A DNA stretch of 64,000 nt, taken from Mesorhizobium qingshengii (GTDB lineage: Bacteria > Pseudomonadota > Alphaproteobacteria > Rhizobiales > Rhizobiaceae). How positions within the stretch are numbered: the first letter of the stretch is position 1; each line of letters begins with the position of its first letter. Location of the stretch: NCBI RefSeq assembly GCF_900103325.1, contig NZ_FMXM01000002.1:62001-126000 (forward strand), given 5' to 3'. Shown piece by piece: positions 39,846 to 50,335 of this stretch. The position numbers were made by a program, and so were the translations under genes. A model generated the notes under the pieces. It saw nothing but the letters and a program-made list of their open reading frames with translations, searched no databases and was not told the origin of the DNA.

Positions 39846-40676
39846 CTATTCCGAGAGCAATATCCGGGTCAGCGGATGAGCCGGATCGGCAAGGCCGTCG
39901 ACAATGCTGTAATGATGCCGGTCGGGCTCGACCACGGTGCTGGTCGTGGCGCCAAGGCCGGTCCAGATGTTGGCAAGCAATGCGTTCTGGCGCAGGAATT
40001 CGGCGCGCTCGCCACCGCCGGCCCAGCAGGTGATGCGGACACCACCCATGGGGCGCAAGAGCGCCGGGCTCTCGGTCAGCGCCTCACGTTCGTCGATCGC
40101 CAATGTGGCGTTCATCTCGGTGAGCATGATCGGACGCAGGTCATGGACGCCTGAAATCGACACGACCTGGCGCACGCGCCCCGCGACATCGGCTGCCAGA
40201 GGCGTGGTTGTCGTCACCATCCGGCTGGCGAGATGTCCACCCGCCGAATGTCCGGTCAACATCAGCGGTCCGTCGATCATTTCCGCCGCCTTGCCGATCG
40301 CCGCCCCGATTTCCCCGACGATGCCGGCGATGCGTGTTTCCGGGCACAGCGTGTAGGAGGGCATCGCCACGGCGAAGCCGCTACTGACCGCGCCATTGGC
40401 GAGATGCGACCAGGAACTCTTGTCGAACGCCATCCAGTAGCCGCCATGGATGAACACCACCAGCCCCTTGGGCGTGGCGCTGGGAAGGAAGAGATCGAGC
40501 CGATTGCGCCGTCCGTCGCCATAGGCGATGTCGAGCCGTGCCCGGCCCTGTGCCGAAAGTGCATTGCGAAACGCTTGCGCCGGTTCGACCCAAGCGGCCG
40601 GCCAGCGGTCGCTGCCGGCGATGTTCGCGCCGTTGGCATAGGCGCCGTCCCAATCGACAATGTGACGCTCGAGCAT
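39846..40676 (-). CDS. Arylformamidase-like alpha/beta hydrolase (N-formylkynurenine deformylase)
   Basis: This 276-residue protein shows the HGGYW oxyanion motif at about 78-81 typical of eukaryotic-type kynurenine formamidases, the nucleophile S144 in TGHSAGGHLASR and a C-terminal His in PDRHHYSIVDGL. It would hydrolyse N-formylkynurenine made by the adjacent tryptophan dioxygenase. ATG 40676 is chosen because GGGGGAGG lies six bases upstream; the earlier in-frame codons have no such signal. It is unrelated to the metal-dependent KynB found in many bacteria. Confidence 0.78.
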   Translation of the reverse strand: MLERHIVDWDGAYANGANIAGSDRWPAAWVEPAQAFRNALSAQGRARLDIAYGDGRRNRLDLFLPSATPKGLVVFIHGGYWMAFDKSSWSHLANGAVSSGFAVAMPSYTLCPETRIAGIVGEIGAAIGKAAEMIDGPLMLTGHSAGGHLASRMVTTTTPLAADVAGRVRQVVSISGVHDLRPIMLTEMNATLAIDEREALTESPALLRPMGGVRITCWAGGGERAEFLRQNALLANIWTGLGATTSTVVEPDRHHYSIVDGLADPAHPLTRILLSE

Positions 40677-40992
40677 CGGCATCCTCCCCCAAACGGCATC
40701 GTTTTCAGCGCTAGCAATGGCCACCGCAGCGCCTTGCGTCAATGCTTCCACGCAAAACATTTTAGGCTTGAAACAAATTTCGACTGGTGCGATCCTGCCT
40801 GACGAACAGCCGACAAAATGGGAGGTCTGCTGTGCGGCCCGAACCCTGCGGATGCTCACCCTGTCCGGGTGGCGTCGAGCAAGGTGCGACTGGCGGCACG
40901 AAGCCTCCTCTTAAAAAACAGGACCTTCAGATCCACCTTATCCGGCCAGGCGTCTCGCGCACTGGCCAGGCAACAGACGGGATAGCGGCGAC
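40677..40992. other. Divergent promoter region with a possible small frame
   Basis: This region separates the arylformamidase and aminobenzoate-CoA ligase genes. A GTG at 40832 follows a strong GGGAGG at six-base spacing and starts a frame with a Cys-rich beginning (CGCSPCPGG) that runs into the ligase gene in another frame. It may be a leader peptide or chance. No recognised riboswitch or terminator is seen. Confidence 0.4.
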
Positions 40993-42618
40993 ATGCTTGG
41001 GCCTTCAGCGCATATCGATACGTTCACGCGCGATCACCTGCCGCCGCCGGAGCAATGGCCGGACTTCCTGCTCGACGGTTTTGATTATCCCGAACGCCTC
41101 AACGCCGGCGTCGAACTGACCGACAGGCTGGTCGAGAAAGGCCTCGGTGACCACACCGCGCTGATCGGCAATGGTCGCCGCCGCACCTACAAGGAACTGT
41201 CCGACTGGACGAACAGACTGGCCCATGCGCTGGTCGAAAATTACGGCGTCAAGCCGGGCAACCGGGTGTTGATCCGTTCGGCCAACAACCCCGCCATGGT
41301 GGCTTGCTGGCTGGCTGCCACCAAGGTCGGCGCCGTGGTCGTCAACACCATGCCGATGCTGCGCGCCGGCGAGCTTGCCAAGATCGTCGACAAGGCGGAA
41401 ATCACCATCGCGCTCTGCGATACCAGGCTGATGGACGAGATGACCGCCTGCGCCAAGGACAGCGCGTTCCTCAGACAGGTCATCGGCTTCGACGGCACCG
41501 CCAACCATGACGCCGAACTCGATCGCGCCGCCCTCGACAAGCCGGTTGTCTTCACCGCCGTCAGCACCGGCCGCGACGATGTCGCGCTGCTCGGCTTCAC
41601 CTCGGGCACGACCGGCGTGCCGAAGGCGACGATGCATTTCCACCGCGACCTGTTGATCATCGCCGACGCCTACGCCCGCGAGATCCTCCAGGTGACGCCG
41701 GACGACATCTTTGTCGGCTCGCCGCCGCTCGCCTTCACCTTCGGCCTTGGCGGGCTCGCCATCTTCCCGTTGCGCTTCGGCGCGGCGGCGACGCTGCTCG
41801 AGCAGGCAACGCCGCCCAACATGATCCATATCATCGAGACCTACAAAGCAACCATCTCCTTCACCGCACCGACCGCCTACCGCGCCATGCTGAAAGCCAT
41901 GGATGAGGGCGCCGACTTGTCATCGCTGCGCGTTGCAGTTTCAGCGGGCGAGACGTTGCCGGCTCCGGTTTTCGAAGAGTGGACGCGAAAGACCGGCAAA
42001 CCGATCCTCGACGGTATCGGCGCCACCGAAATGCTGCATATCTTCATCTCCAACCGCTTTGACGACATGAAGCCGGCGTCGACCGGCAAGCCCGTGGGTG
42101 GCTACGAGGCGCGCATCGTCGACGAAGAGATGCGCGAGGTGCCGCGCGGCGCGACTGGCAGGTTGGCGGTGCGCGGGCCGACCGGCTGCCGCTACATGGC
42201 CGATATCAGGCAGAAGGACTATGTGCGCGACGGCTGGAACCTCACCGGCGACACCTTCACCCAGGATGAGGATGGCTTCTTCCATTTCGCCGCGCGCTCC
42301 GACGACATGATCATCAGCGCCGGCTACAACATTGCCGGGCCCGAGGTCGAGGCGGCGTTGCTGTCGCATCCTGATGTCGCCGAATGCGCGGTGATCGGCG
42401 CCGCAGATGCCGAACGCGGCCAGATCGTCGAGGCACATGTCGTGCTGGTGCAGGGCGTGGCGCCCGACGCCTTGACCACCAAGCGTCTGCAAGACCATGT
42501 CAAGGCAACGATCGCCCCCTACAAATACCCGCGATCGGTGAAATTCATCGCCGCCTTGCCCAAGACCCAGACCGGCAAGATCCAGCGCTTCCGGCTGCGC
42601 ACGGAGAAAATCAATTGA
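40993..42618 (+). CDS. 2-aminobenzoate (anthranilate)-CoA ligase
   Basis: This 541-residue ANL-family ligase belongs to the benzoate-CoA ligase subgroup: [20 protein letters not shown], the [13 protein letters not shown] substrate region, [34 protein letters not shown] and the C-terminal lysine motif [13 protein letters not shown]. It should activate anthranilate to its CoA thioester. That assignment rests mainly on the flanking kynurenine-pathway genes, which produce anthranilate; benzoate or a substituted benzoate remains possible. The TGA overlaps the TTG of the dioxygenase gene. Confidence 0.8.
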   Translation: MLGPSAHIDTFTRDHLPPPEQWPDFLLDGFDYPERLNAGVELTDRLVEKGLGDHTALIGNGRRRTYKELSDWTNRLAHALVENYGVKPGNRVLIRSANNPAMVACWLAATKVGAVVVNTMPMLRAGELAKIVDKAEITIALCDTRLMDEMTACAKDSAFLRQVIGFDGTANHDAELDRAALDKPVVFTAVSTGRDDVALLGFTSGTTGVPKATMHFHRDLLIIADAYAREILQVTPDDIFVGSPPLAFTFGLGGLAIFPLRFGAAATLLEQATPPNMIHIIETYKATISFTAPTAYRAMLKAMDEGADLSSLRVAVSAGETLPAPVFEEWTRKTGKPILDGIGATEMLHIFISNRFDDMKPASTGKPVGGYEARIVDEEMREVPRGATGRLAVRGPTGCRYMADIRQKDYVRDGWNLTGDTFTQDEDGFFHFAARSDDMIISAGYNIAGPEVEAALLSHPDVAECAVIGAADAERGQIVEAHVVLVQGVAPDALTTKRLQDHVKATIAPYKYPRSVKFIAALPKTQTGKIQRFRLRTEKIN

Positions 42619-43451
42619 GCGAGCCATACGATCCGGCGTCCGAAGGCGCACAGATGTCGTTCAAGGAACGCATGTCCTACAGCGACTATCTGCACCTGGA
42701 GAAGGTGCTCGACGCGCAGACGCCGTTGTCGTCCGCGCATGACGAGATGCTGTTCATCATCCAGCACCAGACCTCGGAATTATGGATGAAGCTCGCTCTC
42801 CACGAGCTCGGCGCCGCGATCCGCTCCATCCGTGCGGACCGTCTCGAGCCGAGCTTCAAGATGCTGTCGCGCGTCGCCCGCATCTTCGAGCAGTTGAACA
42901 ACGCCTGGGACGTACTGCGGACGATGACGCCCAGCGAATACACCGAGTTCCGTGACGCGCTCGGCCAGTCCTCGGGCTTCCAGTCCTGGCAATATCGCGC
43001 CATCGAATTCATGGCCGGCAACCGCAACCCAGCCATGCTCGGTCCGCACAAGCACCGGCCGGACCTCAGCCGGAAGCTGGAGGCGATCCTGGCCGAGCCA
43101 TCGCTCTACGATGAAGCGTTGCTGCTTTTGGCGCGCAACGGATTCGACATCGGCGCCGACGCCAGACGCAAGGACTGGCGTGAGACACGCACCGAGAATG
43201 AAGAGGTTCTGGTGGCCTGGCAGACCGTCTACCGCGACCCGCAGCGCTACTGGATGTTCTATGAGCTGGCCGAAAAACTGGTCGACTTCGAGGATTATTT
43301 CCGCCGCTGGCGCTTCAACCACGTCACGACAGTCGAACGCATCATCGGCATGAAGCGCGGCACCGGCGGCACGTCGGGAGCGTCCTATCTGAAAAAGATG
43401 CTCGAGGTCGTCCTGTTTCCGGAGCTCTGGACGGTTCGCACCCGGCTCTGA
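42615..43451 (+). CDS. kynA: Tryptophan 2,3-dioxygenase
   Basis: This 278-residue haem enzyme opens the indole ring of L-tryptophan to N-formylkynurenine. It shows [12 protein letters not shown], the haem-pocket [28 protein letters not shown]-like [12 protein letters not shown], and the C-terminal [20 protein letters not shown] with the proximal His. The start is taken as the TTG at 42615, overlapping the ligase stop and preceded by GGAGA, because it yields the usual SEPYDP N-terminal extension; an ATG at 42654 is the alternative. Confidence 0.93.
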   Translation: MSEPYDPASEGAQMSFKERMSYSDYLHLEKVLDAQTPLSSAHDEMLFIIQHQTSELWMKLALHELGAAIRSIRADRLEPSFKMLSRVARIFEQLNNAWDVLRTMTPSEYTEFRDALGQSSGFQSWQYRAIEFMAGNRNPAMLGPHKHRPDLSRKLEAILAEPSLYDEALLLLARNGFDIGADARRKDWRETRTENEEVLVAWQTVYRDPQRYWMFYELAEKLVDFEDYFRRWRFNHVTTVERIIGMKRGTGGTSGASYLKKMLEVVLFPELWTVRTRL

Positions 43452-43455
43452 CTTT

Positions 43456-44703
43456 TCAGGTGACGGCCGTCTTGACCGCGAAGCGGGCATCCTGCCAGGC
43501 GCCAGTGCGCAGGATATCCTCCAGCACCTCGACCGCCTGCCAGACATCCTTGTAGCCGACATAAAGCGGCGTGAAGCCGAAGCGGATGGTCGACGGCGCG
43601 CGGAAATCGCCGATCACGCCACGCTCGATCAACGCCCGCATCACCTGGTAGCCATGCGGATGAAGGAACGACACCTGGCTGCCACGCTCCTTGCCGTTGC
43701 GCGGACTTTCGAGTTCGAGGCCGAAGGCGCCGCATCTGGCTTCAACGAGCAGGATGAACAGCTCGGTCAGCGCGATGCTCTTCTCGCGCACCGCCGCCAT
43801 GTCGACCTCGTCCCAGAGGTCCAGCGCGCCCTTTAGCGCCCGCATCGACAATACCGGCTGCGTACCGCACAGGAACCGGCGGATGCCGACGCCAGCCGCA
43901 TAGCCCTGTTCGAAGGCGAAAGGCCGCGCGTGGCCCCACCAGCCGCTGAGCGGCTGGTGGACATCGCCATGGTGGCGCTTTGCGGCATAGATGAAGGCCG
44001 GCGAGCCCGGGCCGCCATTGAGGTACTTGTAGGTGCAGCCGACAGCGAAATCGGCATTGGCGCGATCGAGCTCGACCGGCAAGGCACCCGCCGTGTGGCA
44101 GAGGTCCCAGACGATCAGCGCGCCGGCTTGATGGGCCTTGCGCGTCAGCGCCGCCATGTCGCGCAACTGGCCGGATTTGTAATTGACGTGGTTGACCAGG
44201 ATGACGGCGACGCGCTCATCGATCAGCTCTTCGATGGTTGGCGCATCGACGCCCTCGAGCCGCAGCACAGTGCCCGGTCGCGTCGATGCCACGCCTTCGG
44301 CCATATAGAGGTCTGTTGGAAAGCTGTCGCCCTCGGCGACGATGACCGACCGGTCTGGCCGCATGCCAAGCGCCGCATGAAGCACCTTGTAGATGTTGAT
44401 CGAGGTCGTATCGCAGACCACCGTCTGGCCAGCCGCGGCGCCGATCAGGCGTCCGAGTTGGTCGCCGAGCGCCACCGGCATGTCGAACCAGCCGGCGGTG
44501 TTCCAGGCCCGGATGAGGTCCTGCGCCCATTCTTGTGTCGCGGCCTTCTGGATCTCGTTGAAGACGGCGGGTGAAGCGGCACCCAGCGAATTGCCGTCGA
44601 GATAGATCACCCCTTCCGGCAAGACGAAGCGATCACGCATGGAGCGCAGCGGATCCGCTGCGTCCATCGCCTCGATTGTTGCGAGATCGGGAGTTGCATT
44701 CAT
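43456..44703 (-). CDS. kynU: Kynureninase
   Basis: This PLP enzyme cleaves kynurenine to anthranilate and alanine. The 415-residue protein shows YLDGNSLGAAS, CDTTSINIYKVL, the Asp in IVWDLCHTAGALPV and the PLP-binding K226 in GCTYKYLNGGPGSPA. ATG 44703 is preceded by GGAGGA. It is convergent with kynA (5 bases between stops) and divergent from the GntR regulator gene, so the pathway is split over three transcripts. Confidence 0.94.
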   Translation of the reverse strand: MNATPDLATIEAMDAADPLRSMRDRFVLPEGVIYLDGNSLGAASPAVFNEIQKAATQEWAQDLIRAWNTAGWFDMPVALGDQLGRLIGAAAGQTVVCDTTSINIYKVLHAALGMRPDRSVIVAEGDSFPTDLYMAEGVASTRPGTVLRLEGVDAPTIEELIDERVAVILVNHVNYKSGQLRDMAALTRKAHQAGALIVWDLCHTAGALPVELDRANADFAVGCTYKYLNGGPGSPAFIYAAKRHHGDVHQPLSGWWGHARPFAFEQGYAAGVGIRRFLCGTQPVLSMRALKGALDLWDEVDMAAVREKSIALTELFILLVEARCGAFGLELESPRNGKERGSQVSFLHPHGYQVMRALIERGVIGDFRAPSTIRFGFTPLYVGYKDVWQAVEVLEDILRTGAWQDARFAVKTAVT

Positions 44704-44797
44704 GATCGATTGTCCTCCGCGCATGAGCGCGCCCAGATGAACAAGACAGGTGAAATTGGCCGGCCGAACATGCGCGGTCTGCCGGACTGTGTCAAAC

Positions 44798-44809
44798 ATT
44801 ATATATAAT
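44798..44809. promoter_or_regulatory. AT-rich palindrome, candidate operator of the kyn regulator
   Basis: ATTATATATAAT is a perfect palindrome. A related ATATATAATTTA is repeated about 30 bases to the right at 44830-44841, next to the start of the GntR-family gene. Two AT-rich half-related sites in an otherwise GC-rich divergent promoter region suggest operator binding for both kynU and the regulator. Confidence 0.55.
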
Positions 44810-44844
44810 TTACACCATGGAAGGCTTTCATATATAATTTATGT

Positions 44845-45603
44845 GTGCAATCCGTGGATGGGGCAACGATATTGGATGAAGGACACTCGAAGACTGAAGC
44901 GGCCTACAGGCTGCTGCGTCGCGATATCCTCACGACCCGCCTGAAGCCCGGCGCGCCGCTCAAGCTCAGCACGCTGCGCAATGGCTATGGCATTGGCTGG
45001 ACACCGTTGCGCGAAGCGCTGTCGCGACTGGAGGCCGAGCGCCTGGTGACTTCCATCAGCAATCGCGGTTTCGCCGTCGCTCCGGTCTCGCGCACCGAAC
45101 TGGAAGACCTGTCACGCGCCAGGTTGGTGATTGAGCTGCCCCTGCTCCAGGAATCGATCGAGAAAGGCGGCCATGAATGGGAAGATGCCGTCGTCACGGC
45201 CCATTACCGGCTGTCGCGCTGCAAGACCGCGGTTGATGACCCTTCAGATGAAGTGGTCGACGAATGGGACGAAAAGCACGAGGCCTTCCACGCGGCGCTA
45301 CTCAGCGCGGCAACATCCCCCTGGCTGTTCAACTTCCAGTCCACGATCGCGGATCAGTTGCGTCGCCATCACCGCTTCCTGGGCCTTGCGCCAACGTTGC
45401 GGGCGGCCGCCGGCCTGCTGCATGGCTATGAGGAGGCCATGGAGGCGTTGCGCCAGGCCGTCGCGATCGAACATCACACCGCGCTCATGAAAGCGGCGCT
45501 GGATCGGGACATCGAACGCGCGAAAGCGCTGATGACCGCCCATATCGGCTACACGCTGCATGTCTATGTCCATGCCGGCGACGGCAGCACAAACAAGCAT
45601 TGA
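44845..45603 (+). CDS. GntR-family (FCD) transcriptional regulator
   Basis: The 252-residue protein has an N-terminal winged helix (about 15-80, AAYRLLRRDILTTRLKPGAP and GWTPLREALSRLEAERLV) and a C-terminal all-helical FCD ligand domain (about 90-235, with HEAFHAALLSAATSPWL). Being divergent from kynU across two AT-rich sites, it probably controls tryptophan catabolism with a pathway intermediate as signal. The start is uncertain: GTG 44845 is used, but a TTG ten codons later is possible. Confidence 0.85.
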   Translation: MQSVDGATILDEGHSKTEAAYRLLRRDILTTRLKPGAPLKLSTLRNGYGIGWTPLREALSRLEAERLVTSISNRGFAVAPVSRTELEDLSRARLVIELPLLQESIEKGGHEWEDAVVTAHYRLSRCKTAVDDPSDEVVDEWDEKHEAFHAALLSAATSPWLFNFQSTIADQLRRHHRFLGLAPTLRAAAGLLHGYEEAMEALRQAVAIEHHTALMKAALDRDIERAKALMTAHIGYTLHVYVHAGDGSTNKH

Positions 45604-45984
45604 GGTAGACGAACTTGGGCAAACCCCAACATAGGCATTTCTCGGGCAAAAGTTGGCGTTTTGGCTTCGTTTCGTTCACGGCGGACGAACGACTGCTGAA
45701 AGTGGAAAAGCCGCTTTCCGATGTCTGTCGGCGACCAATGCCAAGCCTCGAAGCAGGCTGGTCCACAGGCTGTTAACCATAACAATTTCAATGCGTGCAA
45801 GTGCACCGCAGCCGCGGGCAGCCGCCGATCAGGGCCCGCTGCCGAGCGCCAAATAATTTCAGCCGTCTTAACAAATTCACTAAACTTTAAACGGTTGCGG
45901 AACACAACTGGAACAGATAGTGTTTGTTCTGGGTTTGTTTTTCGATTCTGGTTCAAACCCTCGTTCAATGCCTCGGGGGCCGCC
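45604..45984. other. Intergenic region upstream of lexA
   Basis: This region of about 380 bases has no recognised gene. The right end is AT-richer and holds the LexA box and lexA promoter. The left part, including the inverted TTGGGC/GGGCAAA-like bases after the regulator stop, shows nothing convincing. Confidence 0.5.
45900..45914. promoter_or_regulatory. SOS (LexA) box upstream of lexA
   Basis: GAACACAACTGGAAC is a perfect GAAC-N7-GAAC direct repeat, the alphaproteobacterial LexA site. A weaker second candidate on the other orientation (GTTCTGGGTTTGTTT, 45926-45940) lies just downstream. Both precede lexA by 45-85 bases, consistent with autoregulation. Confidence 0.85.
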
Positions 45985-46725
45985 ATGCTGACGCGCAAGC
46001 AACATGAACTGCTGATGTTCATCCATGAACGGCTCAAGGAAAGCGGCATTCCGCCCTCCTTCGACGAGATGAAGGAAGCGCTCGATCTCGCCTCCAAATC
46101 CGGAATTCATCGACTGATCACGGCGCTGGAGGAACGCGGCTTCATTCGCAGGCTGCCCAATCGCGCGCGCGCCCTGGAAGTGCTGCGGCTGCCGGATTCG
46201 ATCGCGCCCGGCCTCAACGCGGCCCGCAAATTCTCGCCAAGCGTCATCCAGGGCAGCCTCGGTCAAGGCAGCGGCCTTGGCCGGCAGATCAAGCCGGCTT
46301 CTTCGCGCATGCCCTCGGCCGGCAATGACGACGACGTGGTCTCCGCGGTGTCGATCCCGGTGATGGGTCGGATCGCAGCCGGCGTGCCGATCGACGCCAT
46401 CCAGCATCAGACGCATTCGATCTCCGTGCCGCCGGACATGATCATGGGTGGCGAGCACTATGCGCTGGAGGTCAAGGGCGACTCGATGATCGAGGCTGGC
46501 ATCTTCGACGGGGATACTGTGATCATCCGCAATGCCAATACCGCAAGTCCGGGCGAGATCATCGTGGCACTGGTGGACGACGAGGAGGCGACGCTGAAGC
46601 GGTTTCGCCGCAAGGGTGCCTCGATTGCCCTCGAAGCCGCCAATCCGGCCTATGAAACACGCATTTTCGGACCGGACAGGGTCAAGGTGCAAGGCAAGCT
46701 CGTCGGGCTGATCAGGCGCTACTGA
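45985..46725 (+). CDS. lexA: LexA repressor
   Basis: This 246-residue SOS repressor has an N-terminal winged helix (1-65, [20 protein letters not shown]), a long linker, the self-cleavage Ala-Gly at 132-133 ([10 protein letters not shown]), and a serine-lysine dyad at S167 (KGDSMIEAG) and K205 (EATLKRF). ATG 45985 gives the standard MLTRKQ start. The 3' end overlaps the convergent comEC stop by 7 bases. Confidence 0.97.
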   Translation: MLTRKQHELLMFIHERLKESGIPPSFDEMKEALDLASKSGIHRLITALEERGFIRRLPNRARALEVLRLPDSIAPGLNAARKFSPSVIQGSLGQGSGLGRQIKPASSRMPSAGNDDDVVSAVSIPVMGRIAAGVPIDAIQHQTHSISVPPDMIMGGEHYALEVKGDSMIEAGIFDGDTVIIRNANTASPGEIIVALVDDEEATLKRFRRKGASIALEAANPAYETRIFGPDRVKVQGKLVGLIRRY

Positions 46726-49184
46726 ACAGGGCCCGCATTCGGCTTTTCAGGGTTGCGATAGGGCGGCAGCCCCCTCGCCTCGCGTGAGAATTTTCGCTGG
46801 GTGTGCCAGGGTCGATATGGCCTGTTCACAGCGAAGCTGACCGTTGCTGGCATAATTGCCGATCGGCGATCGAAGAAAACGGCCGCACTGCCTTTGCGGG
46901 CGAGTTGCCGCTTGGTGATGACCAGAACCAGCGGATTGTGACAGGGATCATAGGCTGTCGCGTCATTGATGACGATCAGCTCCGCGAAGCCGCAGGCCTT
47001 CCACGCGTCCTTGCGGTCCTCGACTTGCGCAATGATCGCACCTGAAGGGTGCTTGGCAAGACATACGCCGGCGGTGCAGTAGAAGGGCGCTCCCGGTGGC
47101 AGTTCGGCGGAATCCGCGATGTCGAATTGTCCGTCTCCCTTGTCGAACACCTCCGGCACGACGATGGTTTCGGATGCCAGCGCGCGTTTCCAGTTGTCGA
47201 CTGTGAATTCGTTTGGACGCGCCCGGCTGACCGCGAGTTCGCCGTCGCCGATCGGCAGCGCCACCAGCCTCGCGTCCTCCGAGATCAGCACATCCGGTGC
47301 GCGCGTATCCGAGACGGTCAACAGGCCGGCAAGCGCGAATGGCAGCGCCAAGAGCCGCAGCCATGTCGTCGCCATCGTCGCAATGACCAGGGCAATCGCC
47401 ACCAACAGTACGGATTGCTGTGAAATCAACCCGACCGCATCGATCGGCGAGCGTTCCGATATCCACGCCGACAAGGCGATCATCGCGGTCAGGCCTTTGC
47501 CCATCACATAGAGGAAGGGACCGTCGATGCCGAACGGCATCGCCAGCGCGCTGAGGACGGCGAAAGGCATCACAACCAACGAGACGATCGGCATGATGGC
47601 CAGATTGGCGAACAGGCTGAGCGGCGACACGCGCTGGAAATGCCAGATGGCGAACAGCGCCGTCGCGCTGCCGGCGATGATGGAGGTCATGGCAAGGCCA
47701 CCCATTGCCAGCAGGAATTTTCGCGTCAGGAAACTGGGCAACGACCGCTTCGGCGGCGGCGGTCTCGTTTTCCCCGCACGATGATCCGACCAGCCGGCAT
47801 AGGCACCGACCAGCGCCGCGGTCGCGGCGAAGGACATCTGGAAGCTCGGGCCGACCACCTCATGCGGCGACACCACGATGACGGCGATCGCCGAGATCGC
47901 CAGATTGCGCATGGTCAGTGCCGCGCGATCGAACAGCACGGCAATCAGCATCACCGCCAGCATGATGAAGCTGCGCTCGGCGGCAACGACGACGCCCGAG
48001 ATGATGAGATAGGCCGCGATCGAGAAAAGTGCTGCGGCTGCCGCGTATTTCTTGACCGGCCGGCGCGCGGAAAAGTCCGGAAACAGGGCGAAGGCGCCGC
48101 GCAGCAGACCCATGATGGTGCCGGCGACCAGCGCCATATGCAGTCCGGAAATGGAAATGATGTGATAGATGCCGGTCCGCCGCATCGCTTCGTTGATTTC
48201 ATCGGGAATGCCGGCGCGCACGCCGACGATCAGCGCCGCGGCGATCTCGCCTTCGGCGCCACCGACGCTGGCCCTGATATGGTCTGCAATGGCTTCGCGG
48301 GCATTTTCTACCGCCGAGGAAAGACGGGCCGCCCGCGGCATGTCATCGTCATCGGTCGCGACAATCCTTGGATTGCCAAGGAAGAAGCCGCTGCCGCCTA
48401 TGCCGGAGAAATAGCTGTCGAAAGAAAAGTCATAGCTGTTCGGACGCACCGGGCCGGTCGGCGGCAACAGCTTGGCATAACCCGATATCAGGGAGCCGGC
48501 GGTCATTTCGGCCGGTATTTTGCGCGCCGAAAGCCGAACGCGTTCCGGCATATAGCGTAATTTCGGCCGTGCGGTTGACGTCACGTCGATGGTCAGCCGA
48601 ATACGGCCGCTCTCCATCTGGTCGAGCGAGACGACGCGGCCGGTCACTTGCGTCGAGATCTCCGAGCCCAGCATCTGAGTTCCGGCCCGCCACGTCTCGA
48701 CCTTGCCGGCAAGCAAGCCCAGCGCGCACAACAATGCTGCCATGAAGCACAGATGGGTTTTCGGCCAGGGGCGCGAGACAAGCGCGCAGAGCCCCGCGAG
48801 GGCGACGACCGCGACGGGTTTTGCAAAGTCAGGCTCCGTCGCCAGAGAAAAGTAGCCGATCGCTCCACCAGCCAGGCAGACCGGCACCAGCAGGAAGGCA
48901 ATGCCTCGGTCAAGTTCGAGGCCCGCCGCCGTGGCCACGCTATGGCGCAGGCGAGGCAGCGAAACCTGACGGAATTGCCGGTGCAGCCGCACGATCGCGC
49001 CGGCCTCGGCAACCGGATCGGGGGTGGAGACATCCGCCTGTAACGGTTGGTCTCCGGGGCTCGGCACGAGGGGCAATGGCGACCGCGGCGAGGCCGGCGG
49101 AGGCGTCGCAAACAGGGACCGTTCGCTGACGCCAATTGTAGCGCGCAAAATCGTTTGGCACCTCCGCGCAACTTCATTTGGCAC
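46719..49184 (-). CDS. comEC: ComEC/Rec2 family DNA-uptake channel protein
   Basis: This 821-residue membrane protein of the competence family has an N-terminal membrane block (about 85-150), the DUF4131-like OB region and the Competence domain (about 300-600, with [33 protein letters not shown] and [12 protein letters not shown]). A C-terminal soluble region lacks an obvious metallo-beta-lactamase domain. It would carry single-stranded DNA across the inner membrane if competence exists in this organism. In related genomes gltX is usually divergent from this gene; here the divergent neighbour is an acyltransferase at the prophage end. Confidence 0.92.
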   Translation of the reverse strand: MPNEVARRCQTILRATIGVSERSLFATPPPASPRSPLPLVPSPGDQPLQADVSTPDPVAEAGAIVRLHRQFRQVSLPRLRHSVATAAGLELDRGIAFLLVPVCLAGGAIGYFSLATEPDFAKPVAVVALAGLCALVSRPWPKTHLCFMAALLCALGLLAGKVETWRAGTQMLGSEISTQVTGRVVSLDQMESGRIRLTIDVTSTARPKLRYMPERVRLSARKIPAEMTAGSLISGYAKLLPPTGPVRPNSYDFSFDSYFSGIGGSGFFLGNPRIVATDDDDMPRAARLSSAVENAREAIADHIRASVGGAEGEIAAALIVGVRAGIPDEINEAMRRTGIYHIISISGLHMALVAGTIMGLLRGAFALFPDFSARRPVKKYAAAAALFSIAAYLIISGVVVAAERSFIMLAVMLIAVLFDRAALTMRNLAISAIAVIVVSPHEVVGPSFQMSFAATAALVGAYAGWSDHRAGKTRPPPPKRSLPSFLTRKFLLAMGGLAMTSIIAGSATALFAIWHFQRVSPLSLFANLAIMPIVSLVVMPFAVLSALAMPFGIDGPFLYVMGKGLTAMIALSAWISERSPIDAVGLISQQSVLLVAIALVIATMATTWLRLLALPFALAGLLTVSDTRAPDVLISEDARLVALPIGDGELAVSRARPNEFTVDNWKRALASETIVVPEVFDKGDGQFDIADSAELPPGAPFYCTAGVCLAKHPSGAIIAQVEDRKDAWKACGFAELIVINDATAYDPCHNPLVLVITKRQLARKGSAAVFFDRRSAIMPATVSFAVNRPYRPWHTQRKFSREARGLPPYRNPEKPNAGPVQ

Positions 49185-49282
49185 CAGCTTGCGCGCTTTA
49201 ATGGCTCCTTAAAGCCCCGCTTAAACCAGCCGGCTTGGTTTTCACCGACAGGCAAGGTTGAGGCCGTCCTTTTCCGCGTGCT

Positions 49283-50335
49283 ATGGCACCCTGGATGGCG
49301 GCACTTCGAAATTATGATCTAGATGGACTTCGCGGCCTGGCGGCGCTCAGCGTTGCGGTTGGGCATTGCGCTTCTGTCGCTGGTGGCCTTGGCCTCGCCT
49401 ATCGGATGACGATCAAAACCGCGCCAGATGCGACCCTGCAGGATGTGGTCTTCCGGTTCCTGCACATCGGCTTTCACGCCGACGCTGCGGTCATCGTGTT
49501 CTTCGTGCTGTCCGGCCTTGTGCTTTCGAGATCACTCCGAAACAAAGATGCCGGCATCGTTTCTTATATCCTCCGAAGGGCTTTCCGCCTGGTTCCGGTC
49601 GCCGTGGCGTCAGCGCTCATCATCGGCTACCTGACGCCCGCAAGCACTTGGTCGCAGATCATCGGCGCGTCGATCTTCTACGATATCTCTCTCAACGGTG
49701 TGCTCTGGACCCTGCAGATCGAGGTGTGGGGAAGCCTGTGGGTCTATGCGGCGGCGACGGCCAGACGAACACACCCGGCGCTTTTCGTCGCCTTGCTAGT
49801 CGCAACGTTCGCGGTCTCCTACCTCGACCACCGCCCGATCCCTTTGTTCATGAGCGCCTTCGCCTTGGGAGCGCTCGTTGACGATCTTCCGACTGTTGCC
49901 GTCAACCGCGTCACAGCGTCGGTTGGGCTTCTCGCCTTGATGACCGCTGATTTCATACTCGGCCCAGGGTTCGCTATGCGCTGCTGGCAGATGCTTGGGG
50001 CTTTCTGCATTGTTGCCTACGTCTCGCGGCATTCGGTCTGGCTGACGGCGAATTCATTCGCCCACTTCCTGGGGCGGATCAGCTACCCTTTTTACCTACT
50101 CCACCTCGCGGGAGCGCTGATCATCGTCAAACTGGGCGTCAGGTCGCTGGGTCTCGACCCCTATTCGCTCTTTGTGGTCTACGGCGTGGCGTCGATCACC
50201 ATAGCCATGTTCGTCGCGTGGCTCATTCATACCGCTGTCGAAGTTCCAGGCATGACCGCCGGGGAGACGGCCAGGGGTCTTCTTGCGACGCCTAGCATCT
50301 CGCCCACATCGGCCGAGGGGGAAGCAGATGCCTAA
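49283..50335 (+). CDS. Acyltransferase-3 family membrane protein (first of two)
   Basis: This 350-residue integral membrane O-acyltransferase has about ten hydrophobic segments. It shows the family start NYDLDGLRGLAALSVAVGH with catalytic-type His, VFFVLSGLVLSRSLR and ISYPFYLLHLAGALI. Such enzymes acetylate lipopolysaccharide O-antigen, exopolysaccharide or Nod factor. It overlaps the second acyltransferase by 8 bases. Both face the prophage tail operon from the opposite strand, the usual position of serotype-conversion genes. A start at 49295 is also possible. Confidence 0.85.
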   Translation: MAPWMAALRNYDLDGLRGLAALSVAVGHCASVAGGLGLAYRMTIKTAPDATLQDVVFRFLHIGFHADAAVIVFFVLSGLVLSRSLRNKDAGIVSYILRRAFRLVPVAVASALIIGYLTPASTWSQIIGASIFYDISLNGVLWTLQIEVWGSLWVYAAATARRTHPALFVALLVATFAVSYLDHRPIPLFMSAFALGALVDDLPTVAVNRVTASVGLLALMTADFILGPGFAMRCWQMLGAFCIVAYVSRHSVWLTANSFAHFLGRISYPFYLLHLAGALIIVKLGVRSLGLDPYSLFVVYGVASITIAMFVAWLIHTAVEVPGMTAGETARGLLATPSISPTSAEGEADA

